NCBI GenBank assembly: GCA_944385275.1
Contig: CALWWP010000007.1
Coordinates: 1 to 64,000, forward strand
Direction: 5' to 3'
Origin: an uncultured Oscillospiraceae bacterium
GTDB lineage: Bacteria > Bacillota > Clostridia > Oscillospirales > Oscillospiraceae
Length of the DNA stretch: 64,000 nucleotides
Position 1 is the first letter of the stretch. Every line of letters begins with the position of its first letter. A program made the position numbers and the translations under genes. The notes beneath the pieces were generated by a model, which ran no database searches, had not been told where the DNA came from, and saw only the letters and a list, made by a program, of their open reading frames with translations. This document shows positions 17,338 through 26,855 of this stretch, one piece after another.

Positions 17338-18960
17338 ATGAAGACGAGAATTTTGACTATGCTTATGGCTGTATGTCTGATTCTTGCATTGTTTGTAGGT
17401 TGCTCCGACAACGGTGCTGATTCCACGCCTACCGCAGGCAGCAACACCGAAGCCCCTAATCCAAGCAGTGATGTAAATCAGACTTCTGACCCGGGCGCAG
17501 AAGACGAAGCCAAGTACGGCGGAGACCTTGTACTTGCCGCAACTTCTCTTCCGACAGATTTCTTTACCCCCGGCGCATCAGCCAAGGGCAACTGGATTTA
17601 TCTTTGCCCGGCGCTTGAGCCTCTCGGAATCCAGCAGACCGACGGTTCATGGTCGCCGCACCTTGCCGAAAGTTGGGAAGCAGATGCCGAAAACAACACT
17701 TTCACCATCAAGCTGAAAGAGGGCATCAAATTCCACGACGGCTCTGATTTCAATGCCGACGCCCTTGTAAAAATCTTTGACATGTACTTCGATGAAGGCG
17801 GGCAGGCAAACATCTGCTCTCCGACCTCTTATGAGGCGTCAGATGATTACACAGTTGTAATGTACTTCGACTCCTTCATGAACACATGGGTAGAGACCAT
17901 CTCTCAGGTACATGTGCTGTCTCCTACCGCTCTTGAAGAAAACGGCAAAGACTACCTGTCTACCAACGCTATAGGCACAGGTCCTTTCATTCAGACTGAA
18001 TTCATCGCTGGCAACAGCCTCAAGTTCGTCAAGAACGAAGACTACTGGATGGAGGGTCTCCCCTATCTCGACAGCATAGAGTTTGTCGTAATGTCTGACA
18101 CAAACACTCAGGTCTCCTCCCTCACTAACGGCGAGATTCACGGCGTACAGGTCAGCAGCGGTTCTATAGTCGCACAGCTCAGCGCTAATGACAGTCTGAA
18201 AGACATTTCCAAGCTGACTCCTGCTACCGCATCTTTCTTCTACATAGGCGTAAACAGCGCAGACGAAAACAGCCCGTTTGCCGATGTTCGCGTCCGTCAG
18301 GCAGCTATGTACGCTATAGACCGTGACGCTTCTGCAGCTGCTCTGACAGAAGGTCTTGGAATGGGCGTAAACCAGATCTGCGTAGAAGGCAGCTATGGTT
18401 ACATTGAAGCTCCTAACGCGTACGAGTACGACGTTGAAAAGGCCAAAGAACTTCTGACAGAAGCCGGCTATCCGAACGGTTTCGATACTACAGTTTATGT
18501 AAACAGCAACTTTGAAATGCAGGCCGTTGCCCTCAAGTCCTATCTTGACGCCGCCGGAATAAATTCCGAGATCAGTATGCAGGACAGCGCGACCTTTACT
18601 GAAACCACAGTTAACTCCTCGTTCCAGCACGTCGCTATAAACGCAGGCTCTGTCGCTTCCTACGACCCGGCAACCTACTACGGCCGTATCTTTGGGCCGG
18701 AGCGTACCCGCTGGAAGGGCTCCATGGTAGAGTTCACCGACGCACACGAGCTGCTTGCAAAGGCAATGTCTGCTCCGACGTTTGAAGAGCAGTGCGAGTA
18801 CCTCGGCCAAATCTACACCTTCGTCAACGAAGAGCTTCCGCATCTGCCCTGGTACACCTACGCTGCTTCTTATTTCACTGCCGATAATCTGTATGGCACC
18901 GGCATGGTTGAAGTACAGGCATTCCAGTGGACTCCTCATCTTGCATATTTTGCAGACTAA
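17338..18960 (+). CDS. ABC transporter solute-binding lipoprotein, family 5 (peptide/nickel type)
   Basis: 540 residues. Lipoprotein signal peptide: basic MKTR, hydrophobic core and lipobox LFVGC with C22 as the lipidated residue. A Ser/Thr/Pro linker follows (23-60), then an SBP_bac_5 domain with LAESWEAD, TFTIKLKEGIKFHDGSDFNADA, AIGTGPF and DVRVRQAAMYAIDRD. The family binds oligopeptides, nickel complexes or sugars outside the membrane. No permease or ATPase gene is near it, so transport components must be elsewhere or it acts as a sensor. It is clearly paralogous to 54030-55640. TGGAGGAAAATAAAA precedes the ATG. Confidence 0.94.
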   Translation: MKTRILTMLMAVCLILALFVGCSDNGADSTPTAGSNTEAPNPSSDVNQTSDPGAEDEAKYGGDLVLAATSLPTDFFTPGASAKGNWIYLCPALEPLGIQQTDGSWSPHLAESWEADAENNTFTIKLKEGIKFHDGSDFNADALVKIFDMYFDEGGQANICSPTSYEASDDYTVVMYFDSFMNTWVETISQVHVLSPTALEENGKDYLSTNAIGTGPFIQTEFIAGNSLKFVKNEDYWMEGLPYLDSIEFVVMSDTNTQVSSLTNGEIHGVQVSSGSIVAQLSANDSLKDISKLTPATASFFYIGVNSADENSPFADVRVRQAAMYAIDRDASAAALTEGLGMGVNQICVEGSYGYIEAPNAYEYDVEKAKELLTEAGYPNGFDTTVYVNSNFEMQAVALKSYLDAAGINSEISMQDSATFTETTVNSSFQHVAINAGSVASYDPATYYGRIFGPERTRWKGSMVEFTDAHELLAKAMSAPTFEEQCEYLGQIYTFVNEELPHLPWYTYAASYFTADNLYGTGMVEVQAFQWTPHLAYFAD

Positions 18961-18969
18961 TCAAATATC

Positions 18970-19006
18970 AAAAACAGCGGACCGTTTAAAACGGTCCGCT
19001 GTTTTT
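18970..19006. terminator. Bidirectional terminator
   Basis: AAAAACAGCGGACCGT and its exact complement form a 16-bp stem with flanking A and T runs, between the convergent solute-binding-protein and cyclase genes. Confidence 0.92.
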
Positions 19007-19008
19007 AT

Positions 19009-19635
19009 TTAATCAAGCAGCGCAACTGCTCTTACAGGGGCTCCATCAGAGCTTCTAAATTTAAGCGGCAGGAAACACACTTCTATCAGCTGTCCCGCAA
19101 GGCCCTTCAAATTGCACAGGTTCTCCACAATTACCATGCTGTCCGTAGACAAAATACGCCTGTGATTCGGCATATCCACAGAATCGGCGGCATCTATACT
19201 TAACGTGTCTACTCCCACTCCCTTTTTCCCTGCTTTGACAGCCATATCTATCATACCTTCAGGAACTGCCGGAAAACCTTCAAAATATCCTTTTGTATTC
19301 CAAAAATCTTCCCAGCCCGTATAAAACAGCAGAAAATCAGCTTGTTTAAAAACCTCTGTGTCCGCAATCTTTACACCGGTATGTCCCTTTCGAATATCCA
19401 CAATTAACGCCTTGCCGCAAAACTGTTCTATCTTAAATTCATCCAAAGTTTTTCCGTCCGGCATCAGATGTGCCGGAGCATCCATATGAGTTCCTGTGTG
19501 CGACGTCAACCGCAGCTCCATCTCTCTAAATCCATGTTCCTCATATGTAGCGGCCACGGTGAGCGACGGCTGCTCCGTACCTGGCCAAACTGGTATATTT
19601 TCATCTAGTATATGAGTCAGATCAATAAATCTCAT
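19009..19635 (-). CDS. Cyclase-family hydrolase (kynurenine formamidase-like)
   Basis: 208 residues, the usual size. The family metal motif HTGTHMDAPAH is present near residue 50, with FIDLTHILDENIPVWPG at the N-terminus. Members include arylformamidases and other metal-dependent amidases or cyclases, so the substrate stays open. The frame extends upstream into the neighbouring gene (to 19668). ATG 19635 with a GGAG upstream gives the family N-terminus and leaves a 4-base gap to the membrane protein gene, so it is preferred. Co-transcribed with the GT39-like gene. Confidence 0.88.
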   Translation of the reverse strand: MRFIDLTHILDENIPVWPGTEQPSLTVAATYEEHGFREMELRLTSHTGTHMDAPAHLMPDGKTLDEFKIEQFCGKALIVDIRKGHTGVKIADTEVFKQADFLLFYTGWEDFWNTKGYFEGFPAVPEGMIDMAVKAGKKGVGVDTLSIDAADSVDMPNHRRILSTDSMVIVENLCNLKGLAGQLIEVCFLPLKFRSSDGAPVRAVALLD

Positions 19636-19639
19636 CGTC

Positions 19640-21157
19640 TTATTTCTCCAAAACAACATAGTTTCCAAATTCCGCTGCTATATTTTCTCCTCCGGTCAAT
19701 TCATTTTTGTATAGTATCTGTATAGATTCGTCCTTTGGATCGTCTCCAAAGCTATAGTGGCCAAACGATAAAACCCGTCTGAACGCCGCATCCGGCGCTT
19801 CGTACTGTACTTCTTGGACAAACTCCCCTGGAGGTATGGGATCATAGAAAAGTGCGTAAATATACGGGGAGTTGACTTGGTCAGTGATATATATGCTCTC
19901 CGCATCCCGCTCCGATGCATAGGCTATTGCTTCTCCCAAGCCGTCAAAGAATGGATCCGATATATCCCTTTGAAAATCTGTAGCATAGCTCTTTAAAAAC
20001 AATGCTCCGCACACTGCGGAGGCCGCTAAAACCGCAGCCATCTCCTTCCCGCGGAGTATCTGCACAAGTTCCCATATGCCTACCGCCTGAAAATATATAA
20101 GCGGCAAAAATATCATATTGATACGGTTTATATTTACCGAAATGAAAAGCGAGGCAAAAAAGCTCGTAAAAAGTGCTGCCAGTAAGAATTCTTCGCCCTT
20201 CTTCCTCTTTATCAGAGTCCTGACTATGCCAAGCACACAAAGAGCTAGTCCCGGCAGTCCCCAAAACAATCCCCATATTTCAATGGAATTCCACGGCAGA
20301 CCATCCGACTGTGCCCACAGTATTTTTAAAAGGCTGCCAAAGTTTTTCAGCATATCCGAAAGCCCTCCGCCGGCAAATACAGTTGTAGCCGTCTGCCTTG
20401 TTTCCGTAAGTGCCGGAAGAGTCATCCCCAGTATCCGTAAATCACCCATTCCAAGCACATTTCTCACATTGCAAAGAGCTATCGGAAAGATCAATATCAA
20501 AAACAACCCTGCGGCAGGCAAAAAATATTTCCATTCCAAATTTTTCTGTACATACATAATGACCAATGCAGACAAGAGAAAAACCGGAAGAAACAAAAAC
20601 GATGTCCCATACGAGTATGCCGAAATTCCAAAAGCAGCAGCAGCTCCAAACAAATATCTCTTATCGCTGTCAGCAAGGATGATGAAACAGATACCCAGAA
20701 GCAGAAGTCCCGGCAAAAGATTGCTTTCAAGTGCCCACCGGCTTATCATTATGTGCCAAGGGTTTACTGTAATAACACACAGTGCCGCAAGTCCAAAAAG
20801 CTTTCCCCTCGTTTTTTCTGCAATTTTATAAAAAACATATGTGGTCAGGATACCAAACAGTGCTGCTGTCAGACGCAGCGACCACTCGTTAAGTCCAAAT
20901 AAAGCAATAAACGGCATGGATAAATACGAATACAGTACATTCTGGCCGCTTCCCCATGAAACGAACAGCACCGGCCAGCTGTTTCCATTTCTATCTATTC
21001 CCGAGTCGAGCAAAGCCCAAGCTTCGTACCCGGCGGACGCCTCATCCTGATTTAGGCCCGCAGGCAAGTCACCCAAGGCGACTAGTCTAATAGCCGCCCC
21101 CAGTACGAGTAATAGCATCAAAATCATTTTGTAGTGTCTTGATATAAGGCCGTTCAT
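19640..21157 (-). CDS. GT39-like membrane glycosyltransferase family protein
   Basis: 505 residues with about ten to twelve hydrophobic helices. The first extracytoplasmic loop has LPAGLNQDEASAGYEAW, including the Asp-Glu pair typical of PMT/ArnT (GT39/GT83) enzymes, which use polyprenyl-phosphate sugars. The C-terminal ~110 residues are a soluble domain. Acceptor and sugar cannot be deduced. The gene lies upstream of the cyclase-family gene by 4 bases on the minus strand. Confidence 0.82.
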   Translation of the reverse strand: MNGLISRHYKMILMLLLVLGAAIRLVALGDLPAGLNQDEASAGYEAWALLDSGIDRNGNSWPVLFVSWGSGQNVLYSYLSMPFIALFGLNEWSLRLTAALFGILTTYVFYKIAEKTRGKLFGLAALCVITVNPWHIMISRWALESNLLPGLLLLGICFIILADSDKRYLFGAAAAFGISAYSYGTSFLFLPVFLLSALVIMYVQKNLEWKYFLPAAGLFLILIFPIALCNVRNVLGMGDLRILGMTLPALTETRQTATTVFAGGGLSDMLKNFGSLLKILWAQSDGLPWNSIEIWGLFWGLPGLALCVLGIVRTLIKRKKGEEFLLAALFTSFFASLFISVNINRINMIFLPLIYFQAVGIWELVQILRGKEMAAVLAASAVCGALFLKSYATDFQRDISDPFFDGLGEAIAYASERDAESIYITDQVNSPYIYALFYDPIPPGEFVQEVQYEAPDAAFRRVLSFGHYSFGDDPKDESIQILYKNELTGGENIAAEFGNYVVLEK

Positions 21158-21265
21158 GCCGCCCCGAGCCTCCTTTTCTACTATCCCGAAGAATATTTTT
21201 TGTAATTATAGCATAAAAACAAAATTTTCAAAACTTTTGTCCCCCTATATTTTTTATATTGCAAG

Positions 21266-21294
21266 TTGTACCTTGCAAAAAAGTATGCTATACT
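21266..21294 (+). promoter_or_regulatory. Promoter of the AKR-ilvE-paaK-ACT cluster
   Basis: -35 TTGTAC (21266-21271), 17-base spacer, extended -10 TGC-TATACT (21289-21294), 55 bases upstream of the first gene. Confidence 0.7.
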
Positions 21295-21349
21295 GTACAT
21301 TAACATATTAGTTTTCTATGGAATTTTTATGAAAGGGGAGTAAATTATC

Positions 21350-22486
21350 ATGGAAATAAAGTGTCCTGTTAAAGATGTTCCAAAGCTCGGCTTTGGTCTC
21401 ATGCGTATGCCCAAATTATCTCCCGCCGACGACAAATCCGTGGACATTGAGATGGTAAAAAAAATGGTAGACAAATTTATTTCCGCCGGTTTCTGCTATT
21501 TTGATACTGCCTTTATGTACCATGGCGGAGAATCTGAAAATGTCGTCAAAGCTGCGCTGACTTCTCGCTATCCCAGAGATCGCTATCTGTTAGCCGATAA
21601 AATGCCTCTTTGGGAAATCGAAGATTCTTCATTTTATGAAAAGACCTTTCAAACCCAGCTGGACAAATGCGGAGTCGATTATTTCGACTTCTACTTACTA
21701 CACAGTATGAACGCAGAAAAATACGAAATGGTCCAGCGTACAGGCGGCTTTGACTTTTTAAAGAGCCTGAAGGCCGACGGACGTGCAAAATTTATAGGTT
21801 TTTCTTTCCACGACACGGCAGACGTACTGGATAAGATACTTACAGAGCACCCGGAAGTAGAGTTCGTACAGCTTCAAATCAACTATATCGACTGGGAAAA
21901 CGAAAAAGTCCAATCCCACAAATGCTATGACGTGGTCAGAAAGCACAACAAAGGCGTTACTATCATGGAGCCTGTCAAGGGCGGATCTCTCGCAGTTACT
22001 GCCCCCGAAACTCAAAAAATCTTTAAAGACTACGATCCGGACAGCTCTATTGCGTCATGGGCGCTGCGTTTTGCACTTTCACTCGAAGGCGTAATCGTAG
22101 TTTTGTCAGGCATGTCCGCTCTGGACCAGCTTGAGGACAACCTTAAAACAGCTTCCGAAAGACGCCCGTTCAGCGAAGAAGAAAAGTCCGTTTTGGAAGC
22201 TGCCATAAAGTCCCTGCACGCAGTTCCCACTATTGAATGCACTGCCTGCAAGTACTGCATGACTTCCTGTCCCCAGCAGATAAATACGCCTGACATAATT
22301 GCTTTGCTGAACGACTACAGCCGTTTCCAAAGCCTTCCGAATGCAAAGCGTACATACGGAATGCGCACCGCCAACGGCGGCAAAGCCTCCAGCTGCCTTT
22401 CCTGCGGAGTCTGTGAAGATTACTGCCCGCAGCACATAAAGATCCCCAAAGTCTTGAAAAAAGCGGCTGAGCTCTTTGAAAATTAA
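21350..22486 (+). CDS. Aldo/keto reductase with C-terminal ferredoxin domain
   Basis: 378 residues. The N-terminal AKR barrel (1-~280) shows PKLGFGLMRMP, the catalytic tetrad context FDTAFMYHGG, LADKMP and YLLHSMN. The C-terminal part has two four-cysteine clusters, CTACKYCMTSCP (around 297) and CLSCGVCEDYCP (around 348), fitting [4Fe-4S] centres. This combined family is frequent in anaerobic Clostridia. It probably couples ferredoxin-level electrons to carbonyl reduction, but the substrate is unknown. GGGGAGTAAATTATC precedes the ATG. It is the first gene of a probable four-gene set. Confidence 0.92.
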   Translation: MEIKCPVKDVPKLGFGLMRMPKLSPADDKSVDIEMVKKMVDKFISAGFCYFDTAFMYHGGESENVVKAALTSRYPRDRYLLADKMPLWEIEDSSFYEKTFQTQLDKCGVDYFDFYLLHSMNAEKYEMVQRTGGFDFLKSLKADGRAKFIGFSFHDTADVLDKILTEHPEVEFVQLQINYIDWENEKVQSHKCYDVVRKHNKGVTIMEPVKGGSLAVTAPETQKIFKDYDPDSSIASWALRFALSLEGVIVVLSGMSALDQLEDNLKTASERRPFSEEEKSVLEAAIKSLHAVPTIECTACKYCMTSCPQQINTPDIIALLNDYSRFQSLPNAKRTYGMRTANGGKASSCLSCGVCEDYCPQHIKIPKVLKKAAELFEN

Positions 22487-22506
22487 AAAATATCTAAGTG
22501 ATCCCA

Positions 22507-22523
22507 CTCTCCTTTTGGGAGAG
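22507..22523 (+). other. Short hairpin in front of ilvE
   Basis: CTCTCC-TTTTG-GGAGAG forms a 6-bp stem between the aldo/keto reductase and ilvE genes. No T-run follows, so it is not a normal terminator; it may affect mRNA processing or ilvE translation. Confidence 0.3.
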
Positions 22524-22557
22524 AAAAAATAATAAACTTAAGAAAGCGGTTTTTATT

Positions 22558-23625
22558 ATGGAAACAATTAAAATCACACATCCGGCAATTTTGAAGGAAA
22601 AACCGGATCCCGACAAACTGGGCTTCGGCAAATACTTCACAGATCACATGTTCGTTATGGACTATTCCACGGACAAAGGCTGGTATGATCCTCGCATCGT
22701 ACCTTACGGACCGTTTATGCTCGATCCTGCCTCAATGGTCCTGCACTATGCTCAGGAAGTCTTTGAGGGTCTGAAGGCATATCGCCGTGCAGACGGTGGG
22801 ATACAGCTGTTCCGTGTGAAAGAGAACATTGCTAGAATGAACCGTTCATGCGAACGCCTCAGCATACCTCAAATAGACGAGGAGCTTTTCTTTGAGGCAT
22901 TGAAGACCCTTGTCGAAGTAGATCAGGACTGGGTGCCTTCCGCTCCGGATACTTCCCTATATCTCAGACCTTTTGTCTTCGCTACTGAGCCTCACGTAGG
23001 CGTACATGCCTCCCATTCCTACATTTTTGCTATCATAGCAAGCCCTGTAGGTGCATATTATGCAGAAGGCATTAACCCTGTCCGCATCTATATAGAGAGC
23101 CGCGACGTCCGCGCCGTAAAAGGCGGAACCGGCTATGCAAAGACCGGCGGCAACTATGCTGCTACTTTAAGAGCCGGAGAAGAGGCAGAAAAAGCCGGAT
23201 TCTCCCAGGTACTTTGGCTAGACGGCATACACCGCAAGTACATAGAAGAAGTCGGATCTATGAACGTCCTGTTTAAGATCGACGGCAAAGTTATCACTCC
23301 TCCTCTCGGAGGCTCCATACTTCCGGGCGTAACTAGGTCTTCCTGCCTTGAGATCCTGAAGAGCTGGGGAGTTCCCTGCTCTGAAGAGCTTATCACAGTT
23401 GACGACCTCATTTCAGCTGCTGAAAGCGGAAAGCTTGAAGAAGCTTGGGGAAGCGGTACCGCAGCTGTTATTTCTCCCATAGGTGAAATATACTATGACA
23501 ATAAGCATCATATAATCAACGGCGGCAAAATCGGCGAGCTCACGGGCAAGCTCTATGACTACCTTACTGGCATTCAATGGGGCCGTATAGAAGACCCATT
23601 CGGATGGATCACGAGGATCATCTAA
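22558..23625 (+). CDS. ilvE: Branched-chain amino acid aminotransferase
   Basis: 355 residues, class IV PLP-dependent aminotransferase. It exchanges the amino group between branched-chain amino acids and 2-oxoglutarate. Visible motifs are the PLP-lysine segment [37 protein letters not shown] and [16 protein letters not shown]. The frame opens at 22498, but ATG 22558 gives the canonical N-terminus, so the extra 20 residues are excluded. The ribbon-binding site is weak (AAGAAAG). It is followed after 5 bases by the CoA ligase gene. Confidence 0.94.
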   Translation: METIKITHPAILKEKPDPDKLGFGKYFTDHMFVMDYSTDKGWYDPRIVPYGPFMLDPASMVLHYAQEVFEGLKAYRRADGGIQLFRVKENIARMNRSCERLSIPQIDEELFFEALKTLVEVDQDWVPSAPDTSLYLRPFVFATEPHVGVHASHSYIFAIIASPVGAYYAEGINPVRIYIESRDVRAVKGGTGYAKTGGNYAATLRAGEEAEKAGFSQVLWLDGIHRKYIEEVGSMNVLFKIDGKVITPPLGGSILPGVTRSSCLEILKSWGVPCSEELITVDDLISAAESGKLEEAWGSGTAAVISPIGEIYYDNKHHIINGGKIGELTGKLYDYLTGIQWGRIEDPFGWITRII

Positions 23626-23630
23626 ACGCC

Positions 23631-24926
23631 ATGTACAATCCAGCTTCAGAATCCATGCCCGTTGAGCAGCTGCGCGCTCTTCAGGGTGAAAGACTCTCCG
23701 CAATGGTAAAAAGAGTATATGAAAATGTTCCTTTTTACCGCAACAAACTTCAGCAGGCCGGTATCTCGCCCGAAGATATCCGCACTGCAGATGACATTGT
23801 AAAGCTTCCTTTTACTACAAAACAGGATATGCGTGACAACTATCCTTTCGGCCTGTTCGCCGTTCCAATGAGCGACGTCGTCCGCATACACGCTTCCTCA
23901 GGCACTACCGGAAAACAAACCGTAGTCGGATACACTAAAAACGACATACACCTTTGGGGCGAAGTCATGGCCAGAACTCTGGGTGCCGGCGGCGTTACAA
24001 AGGACGACATAGGCCAGATAAGCTATGGATACGGTCTGTTTACCGGCGGTCTCGGTGGAAATGTAGGTTCTGAGACCATCGGCTGCGCAACCATACCGTG
24101 TTCTACCGGAAATACCCGCCGTCAGGTCACGATAATGCAGGACTTCAAGTCCTCTTTCCTGCTCTGCACTCCTTCATATGCTCTGACTATTGCTGAGTAT
24201 ATTGAGGACAATCACATACCTCTGGAATCGCTCTCTCTTAAAAAGGGCTTCTTTGGTGCAGAGCCTTGGACTGAAAATATGCGCCGTGAGATCGAACGCA
24301 GACTTGGAATAGAAGCATTTGACATCTATGGTCTGTCCGAAGTCATCGGCCCGGGCGTAGGATTTGAGTGTACGGAGCACAACGGTCTGCACATCAACGA
24401 GGACCATTTCATGCTCGAAATAATTGATCCGGAAACCGGAAAACCTGTTCCTGACGGCGAACAAGGAGAGATCGTATTTACATGCATAACCAAAGAAGCT
24501 CTGCCGCTGATACGTTATCGCACACGTGATATCGCGCACAAAATAACTGGCACATGCTCCTGTGGAAGAACACTTGTAAAAATGTCTAAGCCGGCAGGAC
24601 GCACAGACGATATGCTTATTATCCGCGGTGTCAACGTCTTCCCGTCTCAGATCGAATCCGTACTTATGGAGCTTGAAGGTCTGCAGCCCCACTATCAGCT
24701 TATAGTCGAACGCGAAGGGCCTTTGGACAGACTTACTGTTTTAATAGAATTGACTGAGACCATGTTTACAGGCGAAGTAAGAATGCTGGAGGCTCTCAAC
24801 AAGAAGATACGTTCAGCAATCGAATCTACGCTTGGCATCGCTGTGAACGTCAAATTTGTCGCCCCAAAGAGCATTGAACGTTTTGAAGGAAAAGCTGTAC
24901 GTGTCATAGACAAACGCAAGCTATAA
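23631..24926 (+). CDS. PaaK-type phenylacetate-CoA ligase family
   Basis: 431 residues. AMP-forming acyl-CoA ligase with the PaaK N-terminus [13 protein letters not shown] and [13 protein letters not shown], the nucleotide loop [21 protein letters not shown] and [20 protein letters not shown]. The family activates arylacetates, and Clostridial members are often linked to 2-oxoacid metabolism. Start chosen at ATG 23631, where similarity to the family begins, rather than at 23577 inside ilvE. The gene is flanked by ilvE and an ACT-domain gene, so aromatic or branched acids from amino acids are the likely substrates. Confidence 0.92.
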   Translation: MYNPASESMPVEQLRALQGERLSAMVKRVYENVPFYRNKLQQAGISPEDIRTADDIVKLPFTTKQDMRDNYPFGLFAVPMSDVVRIHASSGTTGKQTVVGYTKNDIHLWGEVMARTLGAGGVTKDDIGQISYGYGLFTGGLGGNVGSETIGCATIPCSTGNTRRQVTIMQDFKSSFLLCTPSYALTIAEYIEDNHIPLESLSLKKGFFGAEPWTENMRREIERRLGIEAFDIYGLSEVIGPGVGFECTEHNGLHINEDHFMLEIIDPETGKPVPDGEQGEIVFTCITKEALPLIRYRTRDIAHKITGTCSCGRTLVKMSKPAGRTDDMLIIRGVNVFPSQIESVLMELEGLQPHYQLIVEREGPLDRLTVLIELTETMFTGEVRMLEALNKKIRSAIESTLGIAVNVKFVAPKSIERFEGKAVRVIDKRKL

Positions 24927-24944
24927 AATGGAGGTGCATATACC

Positions 24945-25373
24945 ATGAGTTTGCAGCAAATTTCAATTTTCATTGAAAATCATGTGGGTTCTCTTGCCGA
25001 ACTGACAAAGATAATCAAAGACGAGGATATCAACATCCGCGCTCTCAGCATTGCAGATTCGTCCGACTACGGCATAATCCGCTTAATTGTAAACCATCCG
25101 GATATTGCAGCCGAAAAACTTCGTTCAAAAGGTTTTATCGTCAACATTTCAAATGTTCTGGGCATCAGAATGAACGACGTACCCGGCGCATTTCACGAAG
25201 TCATTTCCGTACTTGCAAAATCTGATGTAATGGTCGAATACGGCTATGCCTTCGTATCTCCTGTCAGTGGAAAAGCATATGTCATTATCGGCACAAGGGA
25301 TATCGACAACGCCACCAAAGTATTGACAGAAAACAATATCGAGCTTGTCGATCCTGCAGAAGTCTATTCATAA
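24945..25373 (+). CDS. ACT-domain protein (two ACT domains)
   Basis: 142 residues made of two ACT-type repeats (about 4-70 and 72-140), starting QQISIFIENHVGSLAEL. ACT domains bind amino acids and regulate enzymes. Such small proteins commonly follow PaaK-type ligase genes in Clostridia, and this one is 18 bases after it behind GGAGGTG. It probably senses amino-acid level for the cluster; this is inference from the family and location. A terminator follows. Confidence 0.9.
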   Translation: MSLQQISIFIENHVGSLAELTKIIKDEDINIRALSIADSSDYGIIRLIVNHPDIAAEKLRSKGFIVNISNVLGIRMNDVPGAFHEVISVLAKSDVMVEYGYAFVSPVSGKAYVIIGTRDIDNATKVLTENNIELVDPAEVYS

Positions 25374-25388
25374 TATCTTATCGATTTT

Positions 25389-25427
25389 AAAACAAAAAGG
25401 GCACGATAATCGTGCCCTTTTTGTTTT
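25389..25427 (+). terminator. Terminator upstream of dnaA
   Basis: Perfect 17-bp stem (AAAACAAAAAGGGCACG with its complement) around ATAAT, with T-rich downstream arm. It isolates dnaA from the ACT-protein gene. Confidence 0.92.
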
Positions 25428-25452
25428 AACTTTTTATATTAAAAGCATTAAG

Positions 25453-25486
25453 AAAAGTTGCAAATTTCACAACTTTTTGCTATAAT
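25453..25486 (+). promoter_or_regulatory. dnaA promoter with overlapping inverted repeat
   Basis: -35 TTGCAA (25458-25463), 17-base spacer, extended -10 TGC-TATAAT (25481-25486). The inverted repeat AAAAGTTG (25453-25460) / CAACTTTT (25470-25477) covers the -35 and spacer, so a repressor bound there would block transcription. The regulator is not known. Confidence 0.75.
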
Positions 25487-25544
25487 AGATTAGTTCTTCA
25501 AGTACTTTTTAAGCTTTGAATTTCCTTTTGAAAGGACTGATACT

Positions 25545-26855
25545 ATGAATACCGCAGCTGACGTTTGGAAAGCTGTTTTAGAATATCTTGCATCACATTT
25601 GACTTCAACTGCGATAACCACCTGGTTCAGCGACTGTGAAGCCGTCGAATTGAAAGACAACTTACTCATACTTCACACATCAGCTCCGTTTAAAAAAGAT
25701 ATTATAGAATCTCGTTTTTCCAATTTGATATGCGAAGCACTGAAAGAACTTTTCTGCGAAGACTTTGAGATCGCGGTCTTAGACGATGACGGGCTTGCTC
25801 AATATCAAAACGTCTCTTCAGAAGAAAAATCCCGTTTTACCACAGACAAATTTACATTTGAAAACTTTATAGTAGGCCCTTCAAATAAATTTGCCCATGC
25901 AGCCGCAATAGCAGTTGCAGATGGTTCTAGTGACGGATACAATCCTCTGTTTATATACGGGGCGTCCGGACTTGGAAAAACTCACCTCATGTATGCGATA
26001 GGCAATCGTTTTAAGAAAAATAATCCCAGCAAAAAAATAGTATACATCAAAGGTGACGATTTCACAAATGAACTTATACATGCAATCCAAACCGGTAAAA
26101 ACATTGAATTCCGAGACAAATACCGTTCCGCAGATCTATTTATGGTAGATGATATTCAGTTCATTGCAGGAAAAGTCCAGACACAGGAAGAATTCTTCCA
26201 TACTTTCAACACCCTGTACGAATCTGGAAAACAGATAGTGTTGGCCTCCGACAGGCCTCCAGACAACATACAGCGGCTTGAAGAGCGTTTAAAGACCCGT
26301 TTCCAGTGGGGTCTTCTCGCAGATATCCAAGCTCCAGACTATGAAACACGCGTAGCAATAGTCAAATACAAGGCCAAAGAATATGGTATCATTCTTTCTG
26401 ACGAAATCTGCTCATATATAGCAGAAAATATTACAAGCAACGTACGTCAAATAGAAGGAGTAGTAAAAAAATTAGAAGCATACAGCGCTTTGCTCGACAG
26501 CAATGTAAACGAAATGTCTGTTTTAAAATCAATCAAAGACGTCATAAGAAAAAAACCGGATTACCTTCCGACTCCGGAATTTATCATAGAACAGACCGCC
26601 AGTTACTATTCTCTGACTCCAAAAGAACTTACAGGGCGCAGCAGAGTCAAAAACGTAGTGCTCGCGAGACAGGTAGCAATGCATCTAATACGCGAACTTA
26701 CAGGTCTTTCGCTGCAGGATATAGGCGCTATTTTTGACCGCGATCACACAACGGTAATGCACGCTACTGAAAAAGTAAAGGAATCCATACAGTCTTCTCT
26801 TCAATTCGCAGAGATAATAAAAGACATAACAACGAACATAAATTCAAAACTGTAA
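25545..26855 (+). CDS. dnaA: Chromosomal replication initiator DnaA
   Basis: 436 residues. Domain I is N-terminal, followed by a short variable domain II. Domain III is an AAA+ module with Walker A GASGLGKTH at 139-147 and Walker B LFMVDDIQF. C-terminal domain IV has the DNA-binding signature DRDHTTVMHA. It binds DnaA boxes and opens the origin, which lies directly downstream (26853-27060). GAAAGGACT precedes the ATG, and its promoter has an operator-like dyad. A DnaA-box-like TAATCCACA overlaps its stop codon. Confidence 0.98.
   Translation: MNTAADVWKAVLEYLASHLTSTAITTWFSDCEAVELKDNLLILHTSAPFKKDIIESRFSNLICEALKELFCEDFEIAVLDDDGLAQYQNVSSEEKSRFTTDKFTFENFIVGPSNKFAHAAAIAVADGSSDGYNPLFIYGASGLGKTHLMYAIGNRFKKNNPSKKIVYIKGDDFTNELIHAIQTGKNIEFRDKYRSADLFMVDDIQFIAGKVQTQEEFFHTFNTLYESGKQIVLASDRPPDNIQRLEERLKTRFQWGLLADIQAPDYETRVAIVKYKAKEYGIILSDEICSYIAENITSNVRQIEGVVKKLEAYSALLDSNVNEMSVLKSIKDVIRKKPDYLPTPEFIIEQTASYYSLTPKELTGRSRVKNVVLARQVAMHLIRELTGLSLQDIGAIFDRDHTTVMHATEKVKESIQSSLQFAEIIKDITTNINSKL

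Noticed and set aside
17839..18939. 366-codon minus-strand frame opposite the solute-binding-protein gene
   Set aside because: Long only because of codon bias of the real gene; composition has no domain-like pattern.
25453..25477. Rex (redox) operator in the dnaA promoter
   Set aside because: It has the TTG...CAA ends but 15 instead of 18 bases between outer ends and lacks the usual TGTGAA arms.
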